Part shown: positions 49,902 through 60,816 of the stretch, piece by piece | How positions within the stretch are numbered: position 1 is the first letter of the stretch | How the letters are laid out: every line of letters starts with the position of its first letter | Origin: Jaminaea rosea | Taxonomy: Eukaryota; Basidiomycota; Exobasidiomycetes; Microstromatales | Length of the DNA stretch: 64,000 nt | Reading direction: 5' to 3' | Assembly (NCBI RefSeq): GCF_003144245.1 | Contig: NW_020289982.1 | Span: 672,124-736,123 of the forward strand | The notes under the pieces: generated by a model | Database searches by the model: none | Told to the model about the DNA's origin: nothing | The model's input: only the letters and a program-made list of their open reading frames with translations | Translations under genes and position numbers: made by a program

Positions 49902-52900
49902 GTGCTCGTAGCCGCTGACCTACTCAACTCTCCCTTCCTTTCGCCGCTCGCAGCAGCTCCGCCCCCGCCTCGATACCCCCTTCATCGTCGTCGTCATCGT
50001 CTTCCCCCAGCCAAGCAAGTAGCCGTGGCATCGCTCGACTGGGTGCGCTCTCACGAGCAACCGTCGGCTGAGCCTCGAGCCGCCCCTCGCTCGCTGCTGC
50101 AGCGCTTCGAGGAGGTGCGCGTCTCTGGCGAAGCCGTCGTGCTCAAGGAGCTCGACCTGGCAGAGGAACCATGGAAGGAGGCGGAGATGGCAGAGAGGCT
50201 GGCAAAGCTGCCGATGCCTCCTGGCACGGCAGACCTCTTCCGCCGAGCAGATCAGGCCAAGGTCAAGTTCGCGACCTACATCCTGGACGACAGGTGGTTC
50301 TGGTGCCCGGCAATCGACGCGATGACAGTCGAGTCGAAGAAGGAAGGTGAGCCACTCGTACACGCGCGCCCATGTGCTCGATGCAGGAAGAAGGGAATCG
50401 CGTGCTGTGTCTTCGTTGCCGAGAAGGGCGAGGCGGGCGAAGAGGGCAAGAAGGAGAAGAGGGCCGTCTACGCCTGCGCGCCCTGCAAGAAGAAGGGGAC
50501 GCCTTGCGAGTGCAGGCTGGTAGGCAGAGGCAACACAGCCAGAAGCAAGCAGAAGGAGGTGCAAAGATGGAGTGGTCTCCGCATCATGGCCGCGACAATG
50601 CTCCGATGGACGAGGATCCCCTCTTTGACGCCTCACTCGACGCCATAGACCCTTCTCCGCCTCCTCCTCCTTCATCAGGCACGACGATACCACAAGCAGT
50701 TACTCCAGCCGCTCCTCTCGCTCCCACCATCGCTGCCATCATCGCTCCTCTCGCTCCCACTGGTCTCCCCGTCACCGCTCCTCCTGCTCCACCCACTCTG
50801 GCCACCGCCCTCCTTCGCTTCGCTCCTCCGCCGCTCGCCGACCTGAATCGCCCAGCAAGCCAGGTGGAGCTCCTCATCAGGCCATTTATCGACGCCATGG
50901 TCGAAGCAGCAACGCACCAGGCCTTTGTCGCGATCAAAGCGGACTACAGCACCTGGGCGTGGGCAACCTCCCTTCGCGTCTCCCAAGATGGTACGAGCGG
51001 ACCTCGCAAAGCACGACGCCATTGTCAAACGCTGCATCGAGACGAGAAAGCGGATCTGGCTGCGAACGGCGCTCGATATCAGCACGTTCTTTCGCAGCTA
51101 CACCAGCACCGAGATGGCCGACATCATTCTGGACGCGACGCCGTGCCTCTCAACGCCGTATGACGACTCGATCGAGGAGGCTGAGGCGATCATTGCCGCA
51201 CTCCCGGAGCTGAACGCACTCACATGCCAGCGTTTCGGGGTCTATCGCGTGATCGAGAGGTGGATTGACGATGTGGGGCGCCAAGAAACGTACGACTACG
51301 TAGATTCTGCCTACAAGCAGTCGATCTCGAGGCGAAATGACAACCACCGAGCACAAGCGCGCAGGATCATGGAAGCGGCAAATCAAGGCGGCCATGCGAT
51401 GCTGGACAAGCATCTAGGCGTGCACCGTGGCCTGCACAAGCCTCGCATGGAGAAGAGCGTGCACTTGGTCCTTTCGTGGGCGGGACCAACGGCAAATGAG
51501 CGCCAGTCGGCAGAGTGGCTGGTTGAAAATGTTGCGTCGACGGCGAATGGGGTCAAACTCGACCAGATGGGGGCGCAAAACTGCCCGAGAGCCTTCAAGT
51601 ACGCGTACATCAACCGCATGTTTGTGGCCACGCTGGAGCACGAGTGGTCTTGCGCGCTCAATACGCCGCGCAACGGCTACGACGGCATCTTTGCTCTCGG
51701 AGTCGGCACCAGGGCAGCGCGAACCATCAAGGGGGTCAACTCGGCCGTGCCGGCGGTGCGCTTCACCGACCTCATCGGCAGCGCAGGATGGTGGTTCTAC
51801 CACCACCAACCGCCAACGCTCACGGGCGCCGAGGAGGACGAGGAGCGTAGGGCGGCGCTCCATTGAGCCTTTAACCCTCCTTCGCCGCGCGAAAATGATG
51901 CAGCGGGAGGTCACTTCACGGTCGGCCTGGCGGCGGCGGCAAGGGCGCTGGACGACCTCATGAGTGGCGGCGGCGATGCGGGAGGCGAGGGCGATGCGCG
52001 CGCTGCAGACGTCGACATGGAGGAGCTGGTTGCCATGTCGCAGAGGATGTGGGTGGAGGGAGACTGGCAGGAGGAGACCCTAAGCTTGCCAGAGGAGGTC
52101 GAAAGTGGCGACAACGAGGGTGGCGAGGGCGGTGGGGGCGAGGGCGATGAGGGCGGCGAGGGCGGCGACAACGAGGACGAGGAAGAGGCCATGCTCGAAG
52201 CGCCTTTCGCTATGACGGCAGAGGCGAGTCCCAACATCGCGGCGGCAGGACGGATCCTCAACATGGGATACGCAGACGAAGCTCAGTCTCCCGCTCCATC
52301 GCTCGCTCTGGTACCGCACAACGACCCGCGCTACGAGGTGGACATGGTCGAGCAGTCCTCCCGATCCTTCTCAAGCACCCACGTCGCGTCGGCCCGGATC
52401 TCAAGACCGATCAAGGCCCTCATCAAGCCGAAGACAATCCCGGCTGCGGTGCGAGACGCTCGCGATCAAGTTGGCATACCCTGCAAGATCAAGAATGGGG
52501 TCAAGAGAGGGGTGGTTGAGCTGGCTGCTGGCACTTCAACATCGCACCGCCTGGCCTTCGAGAGAGATGTCACTTGCGCTGGCCTGTTGGTGGACGGGGA
52601 GGCAAGTTTCTGCATGAAGATGGTGCAGGAGACGCAGTGCGTCTGCCAACCTCTTGCCGCAAGCCCCGAAGCCTCTGCCGTCCTCACCCACTACCGCCTG
52701 CAAGTCATTCAGCAAGGCGGAATCGTCTACGTCTTGGAGCCGCTCCGTCAAGAGGTGGGGGGTGAGTGGGAGCGGGGCCTCAAGATGCTGGCTGAGCTGG
52801 CCTCGGTGATGCGCGAGCGCTTTGAGATCGTGTACGCCGATCTCCCCGTCGCCGATGCTAAGCTCATCAACGGCTTGGCGGTGAGGCTCAAGCAGGGTGG

Positions 52901-53402
52901 CATACGCACGACGCTGCACCCTACCTCGCCCTCAGCATCGACTTGGAGCTTCTGCGTACCAGTTCCCAAGGTCTTGATGGAGGAGTGGGGGAGGAACGAA
53001 GGGCTGTACACCTCGGCCAGCACGTCGGCGGTACCAGGAGAGATCTGGGTGCCCTTCAGGGGTTCAGTCAGCGGTGGGGGTGCGAAGGACCTGGTGCTCG
53101 GCGTCACCGACTCGGCTACGGGGCAGTACGCCTCCCCTTACTGCCTGGTCAGGCCCGCCAGTAGTACAGAAGGAGTCAAGCCTAGCTTCTCTTTTGATGC
53201 TCGAATCTTTCTCAGCCCCAGCCGCTTCGCAACGCACGTACGCAGACGAGCGCAATCGATTCTACCAGTCTTTGATTCCGTCTCACGTCTCCCATATCGC
53301 TCCTCGCTCCTCGCTTTTCGCTTGCTAGGCACTCCGCTGTGCTCTCTTCCACATAGGGCCTTGGGCGTTTGGCGGCTGTCGCATCGGCTGCCTTTGCTTT
53401 GA
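49902..53402 (+). pseudogene. Large orphan gene, apparently disrupted, with Zn2Cys6-like cysteines
   Basis: Four coding-like blocks follow each other. Block 1 (49902-50648) has two CX2CX6C modules: PCARCRKKGIAC and, after about 23 residues, ACAPCKKKGTPC. This resembles a Zn2Cys6 cluster with an over-long linker. Block 2 (about 50567-50990, another frame) has LLIRPFIDAMVEAATHQAF. Block 3 (to 51866, back in the first frame) has HDAIVKRCIETRKRIWLRTA, DIILDATPCLS and GSAGWWFYHHQPP. Block 4 continues in the same frame after a single TGA at 51864-51866, with an acidic region and VLEPLRQEVGG. The frame changes and the TGA argue for a pseudogene, though sequence error or readthrough is possible. I see no transposase, reverse transcriptase or integrase motif. 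Confidence 0.5.
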
Positions 53403-53519
53403 GTGGCGCGCTCAAATCCGGCCAGGCCTTGACCGCTGGCCTACGGAGGCTTGTCAAGCGTTGGGGAAACGCTGAGTGACACACTACGCTTGCCTAGCGG
53501 GCGGATGATCTCATGTCGC

Positions 53520-54797
53520 TTAATTCGATGCGATGACGGTTGCAAGCAGAGCGAGCAGAAAAAGTACACATGTGCACATACTCAGCGACGCAGAGGAGCT
53601 CGAGTTTGCGGACGCTGAAGTACAGACAGCCATCGCTGCTGTAGTCGACGGCAAAGGCGGCTCAGACGCAGCGACTGCACTTGGCAGCCCCACGCTGCTT
53701 GCTGCTGCATTGACAGGCCGACCAAGACTGTCCCTGATCGGAGAGCAAGAGGAGTTGCCCGCCCTCGCAATGCCCACAGACCCACGTCGCAGAAACGCCC
53801 AATGAAGAAGGTCTCCCTCTGCGCAGTCCATGAACCACGCCGTCGCGCTGCTCTTCTTGTCTGGCTCGCGTGGGTCAGGTTGGACTTGTTCGGGGCCCCA
53901 GGCCGTCCAACCTGCCCACACGTCGCTGTGAAGGTCTAGAAAAGCCAACGCTTCATTGACAGCTCTGACACAAGTCAGCGTCGCAAGGCCGCCGATCTCG
54001 CTGAGGAAGGCCGTTTTGTTGTGACTGCGAAGAGCGTTCGTCACATCTGTGTACATGTCGCGCCGTGTGGTGTTGAAATCCTCACACTCCTCAACCCCGC
54101 CCATGCTGTGATCGAGGTAGCTGTGTATGTCGTAGATCAGCAAATCACTCGGGTCAGTGATGCTGAGTGTGTAGTTGGAGTACTTGAGCCACGTCGACAT
54201 TCCTTGATACTCCTTGCTTGGGAGGAAAATGTATTGAGAAGTTGCTCCGGCATCTCGGATGGCTGCGATCGACCTTTGCAGGTAGTCTGTAACGGCAAGA
54301 GTATCAGCCCGGTCCTCAGGCTCGTTCATGATGCCAAAAGCCACACGCGACTCGTTCTTGAAGTAGGACGCAATCGTAGCCCACATGGTCGCGAGCCCGT
54401 CAGCCGGAGCGCCAGCGTCCTCGCCAATGAAGCTGTTCTTGTGCCGGCCGAAGTCATGGCAGTCGAGGATGACCCAGACGTTGGCGTCCTTCAGCATGCT
54501 TGTGACATTCGCGAGCATAGCACCGTAGTATTCGTCGTTCCAGCTTTGAGTGACATCGGGTTGGAGCAAGTTCCATGAGAAGCTGTAGCGGAAAATGTTG
54601 AAGCCAAGTCCGCGGTAGAGCTTGTAGTCGGACTCGGGAGTGACCTGGCCCGTCCAGCCATTCTCCTGGTTGTAAGACATGATGGCAAGGTTGACACCAT
54701 TCCAGCAGGTCGACCCCGGGCATCGGTCGCGGAGGTCAACAGCGATGATAGCTGGTAGGATAGACAGGACTGCAAGGATTGCCGCGAGGATTGTCAT
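53520..54797 (-). CDS. GH5 glycoside hydrolase, GPI-anchored (cellulase/glucanase type)
   Basis: Single exon, 425 residues from ATG 54797. A signal peptide (ILAAILAVLSILPAIIA) precedes a TIM-barrel glucanase: GVNLAIMSYN, IFRYSFSWNLLQP, ILDCHDFG, the acid/base Glu159 in FGIMNEPED, YDIHSYLDH, and the nucleophile Glu267 in AFLSEIGG. WAGWTAWGP closes the barrel. The Ser/Ala-rich tail ends in a hydrophobic segment (VLFLLALLATVIA), a GPI-anchor signal, so the enzyme should sit on the cell surface and act on wall glucan. It opens the beta-glucan cluster and is divergent from the membrane protein at 55555. Exact linkage (beta-1,4 or mixed) is not determined. Confidence 0.87.
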   Translation of the reverse strand: MTILAAILAVLSILPAIIAVDLRDRCPGSTCWNGVNLAIMSYNQENGWTGQVTPESDYKLYRGLGFNIFRYSFSWNLLQPDVTQSWNDEYYGAMLANVTSMLKDANVWVILDCHDFGRHKNSFIGEDAGAPADGLATMWATIASYFKNESRVAFGIMNEPEDRADTLAVTDYLQRSIAAIRDAGATSQYIFLPSKEYQGMSTWLKYSNYTLSITDPSDLLIYDIHSYLDHSMGGVEECEDFNTTRRDMYTDVTNALRSHNKTAFLSEIGGLATLTCVRAVNEALAFLDLHSDVWAGWTAWGPEQVQPDPREPDKKSSATAWFMDCAEGDLLHWAFLRRGSVGIARAGNSSCSPIRDSLGRPVNAAASSVGLPSAVAASEPPLPSTTAAMAVCTSASANSSSSASLSMCTCVLFLLALLATVIASN

Positions 54798-55554
54798 CGA
54801 AGTGGTTCAATGGATGCAGTGCCGTGAATGATGCGGGTGAAAGAGGTGCTGTGCGGGCTTTACATACCCTCGTGCGAATCCTAAGAGAAGGTGGTCTGCT
54901 TGCCAATCGTGGTTGCCTGCAACATTGTGGCGCCCTCTGAAGTGACGACGTCGCTATACCGTCTTCAGGTTCGAGCTCCTCCCGGTCTCGCCTTTCGTCA
55001 TGGCCTAGGGAGCCAAGCGGGGTAGCTCCCGGGACGGCGGAGCTTCGCAATGCCATTCAGGACCTAGCCTCTCGTCATGGCGCAGGTAGCTCAGAGCTAA
55101 CCTCCTCCGACAGTTGAGTGGGAGCATGGCATCGTCCTTGGACTGTGGGTCTAGCCATGAAGCCTGGGCCTGCTGGATTTGGGGTCGTGAAAGCATGACG
55201 CGGGATCGGGACGAGGGCCAATGATCATCGATATTAATAGATTGACGCGGGACACTGTCTTTGGCTCACGGCGCAAGCTCCCCGAGTCTCCGCGGCTCAC
55301 GATAAGCGAGCCGCGCCTCTGAAGTCCTGCGCAGCAGAGCATCTCACTTGGCTGCATCTTGTCCCACGGGACCCCGCGCGTTCACTGTTCAAGCCACAAT
55401 GCAAATGATGCCGGTAAATTGTGATCATGCATTAATAACTGCGCCACACCCACATCGCGCACGGTACTCAGCAGGGCAACGCGTATTTATTGCGCCTGGA
55501 AACCGACGTCGCTCCTCAGAACGGCCCCTCATCATTGCCGACAAAGCGCACCAA
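54798..55554. promoter_or_regulatory. Divergent promoter, GH5 / membrane protein
   Basis: 757 bases shared by two divergent genes. A TATTTAT element at about 55484-55490 is 65-70 bases before ATG 55555. GACGCGGGA occurs at 55197-55205 and 55244-55252; the first is followed by TCGG. A minus-strand TATA-like TTACATA lies near 54861. Related GCGGGAT sites occur in the other promoter of this cluster. Confidence 0.45.
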
Positions 55555-56916
55555 ATGTTCCAATTCCCAAACCTCTTCCAACGTGCAGGACGCGAGGGCC
55601 CGCGCCATCCACTACTTCTGTTCATCGCCGATGTAGGCTGGTTCCTCGTCATCCTCACCGCAGTCGTGGGCCTCTATCGCTCTTTGCAGTCCCATCCTGA
55701 CTTATCCAAGGCAGCAGTCTTCGCGGTCCTCGGCATCGTCCTAGCCGCGGCGCTGATTGCGGCAAGCGTGGAAGCATGGAGACTTCATTGCAAGCATGGG
55801 CAAGAGAATGAGGAGCCATGGCAGAAAAGTCTGGCGCCGATGCAGAATTACTTGGCTGTAGTCTTCCTGGCCGCGGTTCTGATACCCATGTACGACCGCC
55901 GATGGGCGAGCCAGCTTCGCACGACCATCCTCAAGACCAGCGTCGAGCGACAAGTGAGTTGCGATCGAGCCTCGGTGCAAGCAAATGACTCTTTGCACTG
56001 ACAACGCACTTTTGCTCACTATAGGAAGCCACCTTCATGCCGTCAGTCGCCATCATGTCGCTCAACACTGACCAATACCAGGCCAACCTCAATGGCACTG
56101 CTGGACCTACCTTCTTCTTGGGATGGGAGCGCTTTGATACGCCCTGCCCAGCAGACGCAGCTCGCAACATGACATACGGTCTCCACTACGGGTGCCATGC
56201 CGACAACTTTGTGCCGCAAAGCCTGCAACAGTTCAAGGACCCCGAAAACAACCAATACACCATGTGGCTCTTCGACAATAGTCAGATCAGGACGAATGTA
56301 TCGACGCAGCAAGTGATCCTCAGATTTGATTCGAGCAACAGTAAGTGCCTGAAAGCAGGTCAGTGTCTTTGCGGCTGCGTGTTGATCTTCTGATTCGTCC
56401 CGACTCAGGCAATACCACGCGAGTCTGCGACGGGGACGCTCGCATTGATCACATGCAGCTGCATATTGCCGTCTTTGACGGCAGTACGCCCTCGGATCTC
56501 TATCGACACCTGTCCACACTTGGATCTACTACCACCATAGCAGCCTACAACGAATACGCCGTTAGCTTGGCCCGTCGTACATTCAAGGACAGGCGGGGCG
56601 CTCGATCTAGCAAAGTTTCGACTCTCTTTGGTGCACCAATCGCGAGACTTGGCTGCACCACCACGGTCAAGCTCAACTTCGACGACTTTGTTGAAGTGCA
56701 CAACACCGAGGAGCCTGCGACCGACAGCTTGGCTATGCTGACGGAGTCTTCGGCTTTGCTGGTTCGTACCGTCAATAATGCTTTGAAGAAGGACCGAAAC
56801 TGATTGACGAGCTCGTGGCCCCTTTGCAGGCTCTCATCCAGCTTCTACTCGGAGTCATTGCCAGCTGGTTTCGACACTATCCTCCCCAGCGACATGATGC
56901 CAGAGTTGGAATTTGA
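55555..56916 (+). CDS. Orphan membrane protein of the glucan cluster
   Basis: Four exons, 55555..55953, 56025..56340, 56409..56761 and 56830..56916, give 384 residues. ATG 55555 was chosen because a TATA-like element lies just upstream and the frame before it is not protein-like. Three hydrophobic segments lie near residues 19-40, 51-72 and 97-113. A globular part follows with glycosylation-type sites and paired cysteines (DTPCPADAARNMTYGLHYGC, TTRVCDGDARIDHM). A fourth hydrophobic segment ends it (ALIQLLLGVIASWF). That last exon needs a GTTCGT donor and is less certain; otherwise the protein stops at 56803. Family not recognised. Its position between the GH5 and the GT2 gene suggests a helper in polysaccharide synthesis or export. 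Confidence 0.6.
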
Positions 56917-58007
56917 GCTTGTTTTTAACCAAGCTTTCTCGGACCACTCGCCCTCACCGACGCTGGAAGATCCACGCGAAGATTCTGCCGACGGCAAAGC
57001 CAGACAGGACACAGCGATACGTGTTGACGATTCGGCGATGACGAAGCATCTGTTCGCGCGTGTCAGAAGGCCGCTGTAAATATTGATACGGGAGCCTGTC
57101 CCGGCCCCTCCTCCATACCCAGCCTTTGCCTTTGAGCCCTATGATTCGTGATCCAGTGCCCATCTAGCTCTGGATGCGAGGATTGACGTGGCCCTCGCTC
57201 GAATGCATACGCTGTGACGAGTGTATGCGCTTTTCACCCAAAGCTTTCGCAACGTACGCCCATGTGTCGACCGCTGTTCGGCCGGTTCCGTTCCGTCTCG
57301 TTCCGCTTCTGTTTACGCTGTCTCGTCCTCATGTATCTTAGCCTCCTTACCATTGCAACCATCTGTTTCATAAGCACCACCTTTCATCGTCTCCCGGCTC
57401 AACAACCGCCTGTCGGAATGCAAAGCTGCAGTCGATTGACAATGCGCTTCGATACAGTAAGGCGGATCATTGTGCGTCTTTGTGTTCGAAGAAACATGAA
57501 GAGTGGCGGAAGCGAACTCGAGCTGATCCCGCGATCGTTTTGGGGTGCACAGTCATAGCTGTAAGCCTTGCGATTCTCCCTCCTTTTGCGCTATTCGCAC
57601 GGCGAGGTAGGTAATGAGAGGGCCTGCGTGCTCTCCTGAACTGCTTGCCTGGCCTGTTCTCCGGCTGAAGAGGGTGCATTGAGAAGGCTGCCAGCCGAAC
57701 TCTTCGGTCTTGTTGAGGCTGATGCAAGCAATAAAGGTGATGTTCGATGAAGACGATGGGATCAGCGCCGTCCTGCTTCTCACCTCTGACCCACTATGCT
57801 CAAGGCCTCACAGAGACTAACGACCGCAAGCTTGCCCGTCCCGGGCTCGTACACTGCGCACGTATACGCTGGTGTGAGCACTTCGACCGATGAAAGTCGT
57901 GATCACAATTGGTGCTTCGAATGTTACAGAAAACGGTGACATTTATAAGTAGAAGTACAAGCGAGACGAAGAAACATTCTCAAGTAGATCTACCCGTACC
58001 TGAATCT
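56917..58007. other. Convergent spacer inside the glucan cluster
   Basis: About 1.1 kb between the convergent membrane protein and GT2 genes. The frame at 57214-57558 contains one hydrophobic stretch but lacks gene-like context. I see no supported gene. Confidence 0.4.
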
Positions 58008-60816
58008 CTAAAAGCTGAAGCGCAAGAGCTGCGGATTGAGGGCAACGTGATAAACAAGGTGCATGCCAGCAAGCCACATTGGACACCAGAGCAGCGTCGC
58101 TCCACCAATGAGTTGCCATTCCAGCGGCACAATCTCCGGCGAATTGAGCACGGCGAAGCCAATGATCGTGAGAACGCAGGCGATGATCATCTTCCAGTAG
58201 CGGCGGAAAATGGCCGGAACTTCGACGAAGAAGTTTGACTGCTCGAGGGACTTGTTGGTGCTGCCCCACGTCATGTTGTATCCTACCGGGTGCGAGAGTA
58301 CGGCGGTAAGGACATGGTAGGATAGACCCGTGAAGAAGATGGTCATAAAGGGCATCCAGACCACGTGCTCTCGAATGGCGGGCCAAAGCTTTTGGCGACG
58401 GCTCCTGAACTTGGCGGCGACGAAACCAAACATGCAGAGGCCGTTGAAGACGACGACGATGGCGACAAAGACTTTGAAAGGTTGAAGGAAGACGAGGTCG
58501 AGTGTCGGTGCGAACCATCCTTGGATCAGCGTGAGCGCAATGGTCAGCGGCATGGCGCACGCAATCGCATAGTAGGAGAAGATGTAGGAGGTCGAACAGA
58601 ACTTGGAGTGCCAAGGGATGCCTTTAGCCCAGAGGAAGCGACGGTAAATTGGCGTGATGGGCCCCTTCCACCAGTACTTGAGTGGGCGAAACACCAGCTC
58701 AGATACGCCGAATGCGTACTTTTGCCACCTGTTCAATTCGTCGTCGCACGTCAAGGAGACGCCTTCCTTGAATTCGCAGTCCGAATATGTCGCCCATCGG
58801 ATGATGTACTTCTTCATCAAGAGGCGCAACGTGATTTCAAAGTCTTCCGAGACGGTCGTCTCTGCCCAGATCTTGCGCACGCCGTCGTCCGGGTCGACTT
58901 CTGCGGCTTCTTGCAGTGCCGACCAGCGGAGAAAGGCATTGTGCCCCATGAAAGGTGCCAAATCGCCATTGCTGACCACAAAGGAGATCGCAAAGTTGAC
59001 AGTCCTGGTGAAGAAGGCGATACCGGCCTCAAAGTAGTTGTCCTTGGTGACTTCCATGACGCCGGAGCAGTGCTGAAGGATGGCGACATCAGGCGACTGC
59101 GCCATTTCCGAGGCTGCGTCGAGGAAACAGTCGCGTGGTACCCGCGTATCGCAGTCAATCATCAAGATCAACTCGCCAATTCGCACATTGCCGGCACCTT
59201 TCGCCAAGGGATGAGCTGCAGCCAGTGCAATGGCGAAACACTCGTCGTAGAGTCGTGACTCGTCCTCATCGGTCCAGATCTCGTCTTGTCCAAATTGAGG
59301 TCGGCGCTCGTCCATGAGCTCCTCGACGTGCAGCGAGATGAGACAGGTGAAGTTGAGATTGGACGCCTTTTTGAAGCGACCTTTGCGCACGTAGCCATCA
59401 ACATTGTGGCCCGGTCGTGCGACCCAGGCGATCTGCTGGCGCTCGTAGTAGTCGAGGCGCTTCTCTCTCTCTTCTTCCGAGACAACAAGCAGGCCGTCTT
59501 CCGAGACTAGGATGGACGCCGTACCACCTTGAAGCTCATAAGTCGAGATGGCAACGTTGAGAGATTCGATGGTAGGAATCAGGACCTCTTCGAGGCTCTC
59601 CTTGTAGACAGGCATCTGGATGGTAATGTGCGGGAGCGGACCTGACTTGATCCGTTTGGGCGCTTTACCAGAGTAGTAGCGCGTGTTCGCTGACATCTGC
59701 TTGATGGGCCCAAAGATTTGAAACAGGCCGCCGATGATGTTCTCCGTAAAGAAGAGAGAGATAGCAAGAATTGCCGGCACAATGGCAGCGAGGGCAAGTC
59801 GCATCCACTGGTGGTCTTGACCCGACTCGAGCAAGAGGATGCGGATGAGGTTACCCTGGAGAACGAGGTTCAACGCAGCGCCAAGGCCGTGGATGATAGG
59901 GGCTAGAAGCAGGGTCTTGCGTTCGGCAGGCGCTGCTGATGCTTCAAGGTCGTCGTCCGCAAAGTCGTCTTTCTCGTCCACCGAACCTGACTGCCTGTGG
60001 TTCTTTGCCTCTTCCAATGGCGGTGCGTAAACGGACGTACGCTCTGAAGGAGAGGCGCAGTTGATTCGTGGTGCCATGGACGGCAGGTTGATGCTCTTGC
60101 CCGTGGCGAGTAGCCAGATGTACTGAACCATCTTGACGTCAATTGCTTCGGCCTTTGCAGCGAGGTCGGCAACCTTGTCAGCCCAGACGACTAGGCGGTC
60201 TTCACCCTGAATGAAGGCCGCGCCTTGAGCCTTACGAGCCTTGACCAGATCGGCCGTCGATTGCACGACTTGAACTCGCTCTGTAGGGCTGAGAGCCACT
60301 TCAGTGACGTCCACGGGGAGGAAGTGCAAGACGCCAGCGACGACTGTCGACGTGATAGTGATGGCTGCCTGTAAAGGGAACGTCGTGACGAGCCGTCAGC
60401 GTGAGTAATTGACCGTACTTGGCTAGCTAGATGCTCACCTCGCAATTGAGCACGGCTATAGCAGCGGTCCAGTCATCGAGACGTGGATCCGTGGGCGGAC
60501 AGACTGCATAATCTCCTTTGGCCAGGCGAAGAGCCACTCCATTCCACACGTCCTCTCGGTCAGAGAAGAAGCGTCGAGTGCTGGCAAAGGTGAAGATGGA
60601 GCGAGCCATGACTTCGCAAGCCAGGCGGCGTGACATAAGGTCACTTTCGTCTGACTGCCATGACTGAGAACTAGGTAGCGTGGCCACCTGAGATATGGGA
60701 TCGAAGCTATCCAGGGTGGGGTTGGCATTGTCCTCTTTCTCTTCGTTGATGGAAGGCGTTGGCAAAGGTGCCGAGGGCGTTTTGCCGAAGGGAAGCGAGG
60801 GAAGGGAGAAGGGCAT
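58008..60816 (-). CDS. Family 2 processive glycosyltransferase (beta-glucan synthase type)
   Basis: Membrane polysaccharide synthase that should polymerise a sugar from a nucleotide donor and pass the chain across the plasma membrane. Two exons, 60439..60816 and 58008..60368 (phase 0, 70-nt intron), give 912 residues. After membrane segments near 280-304 and 316-339 comes the GT-A domain: HITIQMPVYKES (about 373-384), SEDG near 416-419, the metal-binding DCDTR near 531-535, the catalytic SEDFE near 633-637 and ELNRW near 670-674, equivalent to QxxRW with Glu for Gln. At least five more membrane segments follow. The motif pattern matches fungal GT2 proteins related to Aspergillus CelA/Tft1 mixed-linkage glucan synthases, from memory of the family. 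Chitin synthase motifs are absent. Product is inferred as a beta-glucan. Confidence 0.82.

Noticed and set aside
50960-50990. A GT-AG intron that would repair the frame change in the broken gene
   Set aside because: The only candidate is about 29 nt, too short for splicing here. The paralogous copy reads through this region without an intron.
46800-53402. A complete transposable element
   Set aside because: I looked for reverse transcriptase, integrase, transposase or terminal repeat signals and saw none. Repetition alone does not establish a mobile element.
57214-57558. Plus-strand open frame with one hydrophobic stretch
   Set aside because: No recognisable domain, no clear splice partners, and it lies in a convergent spacer.
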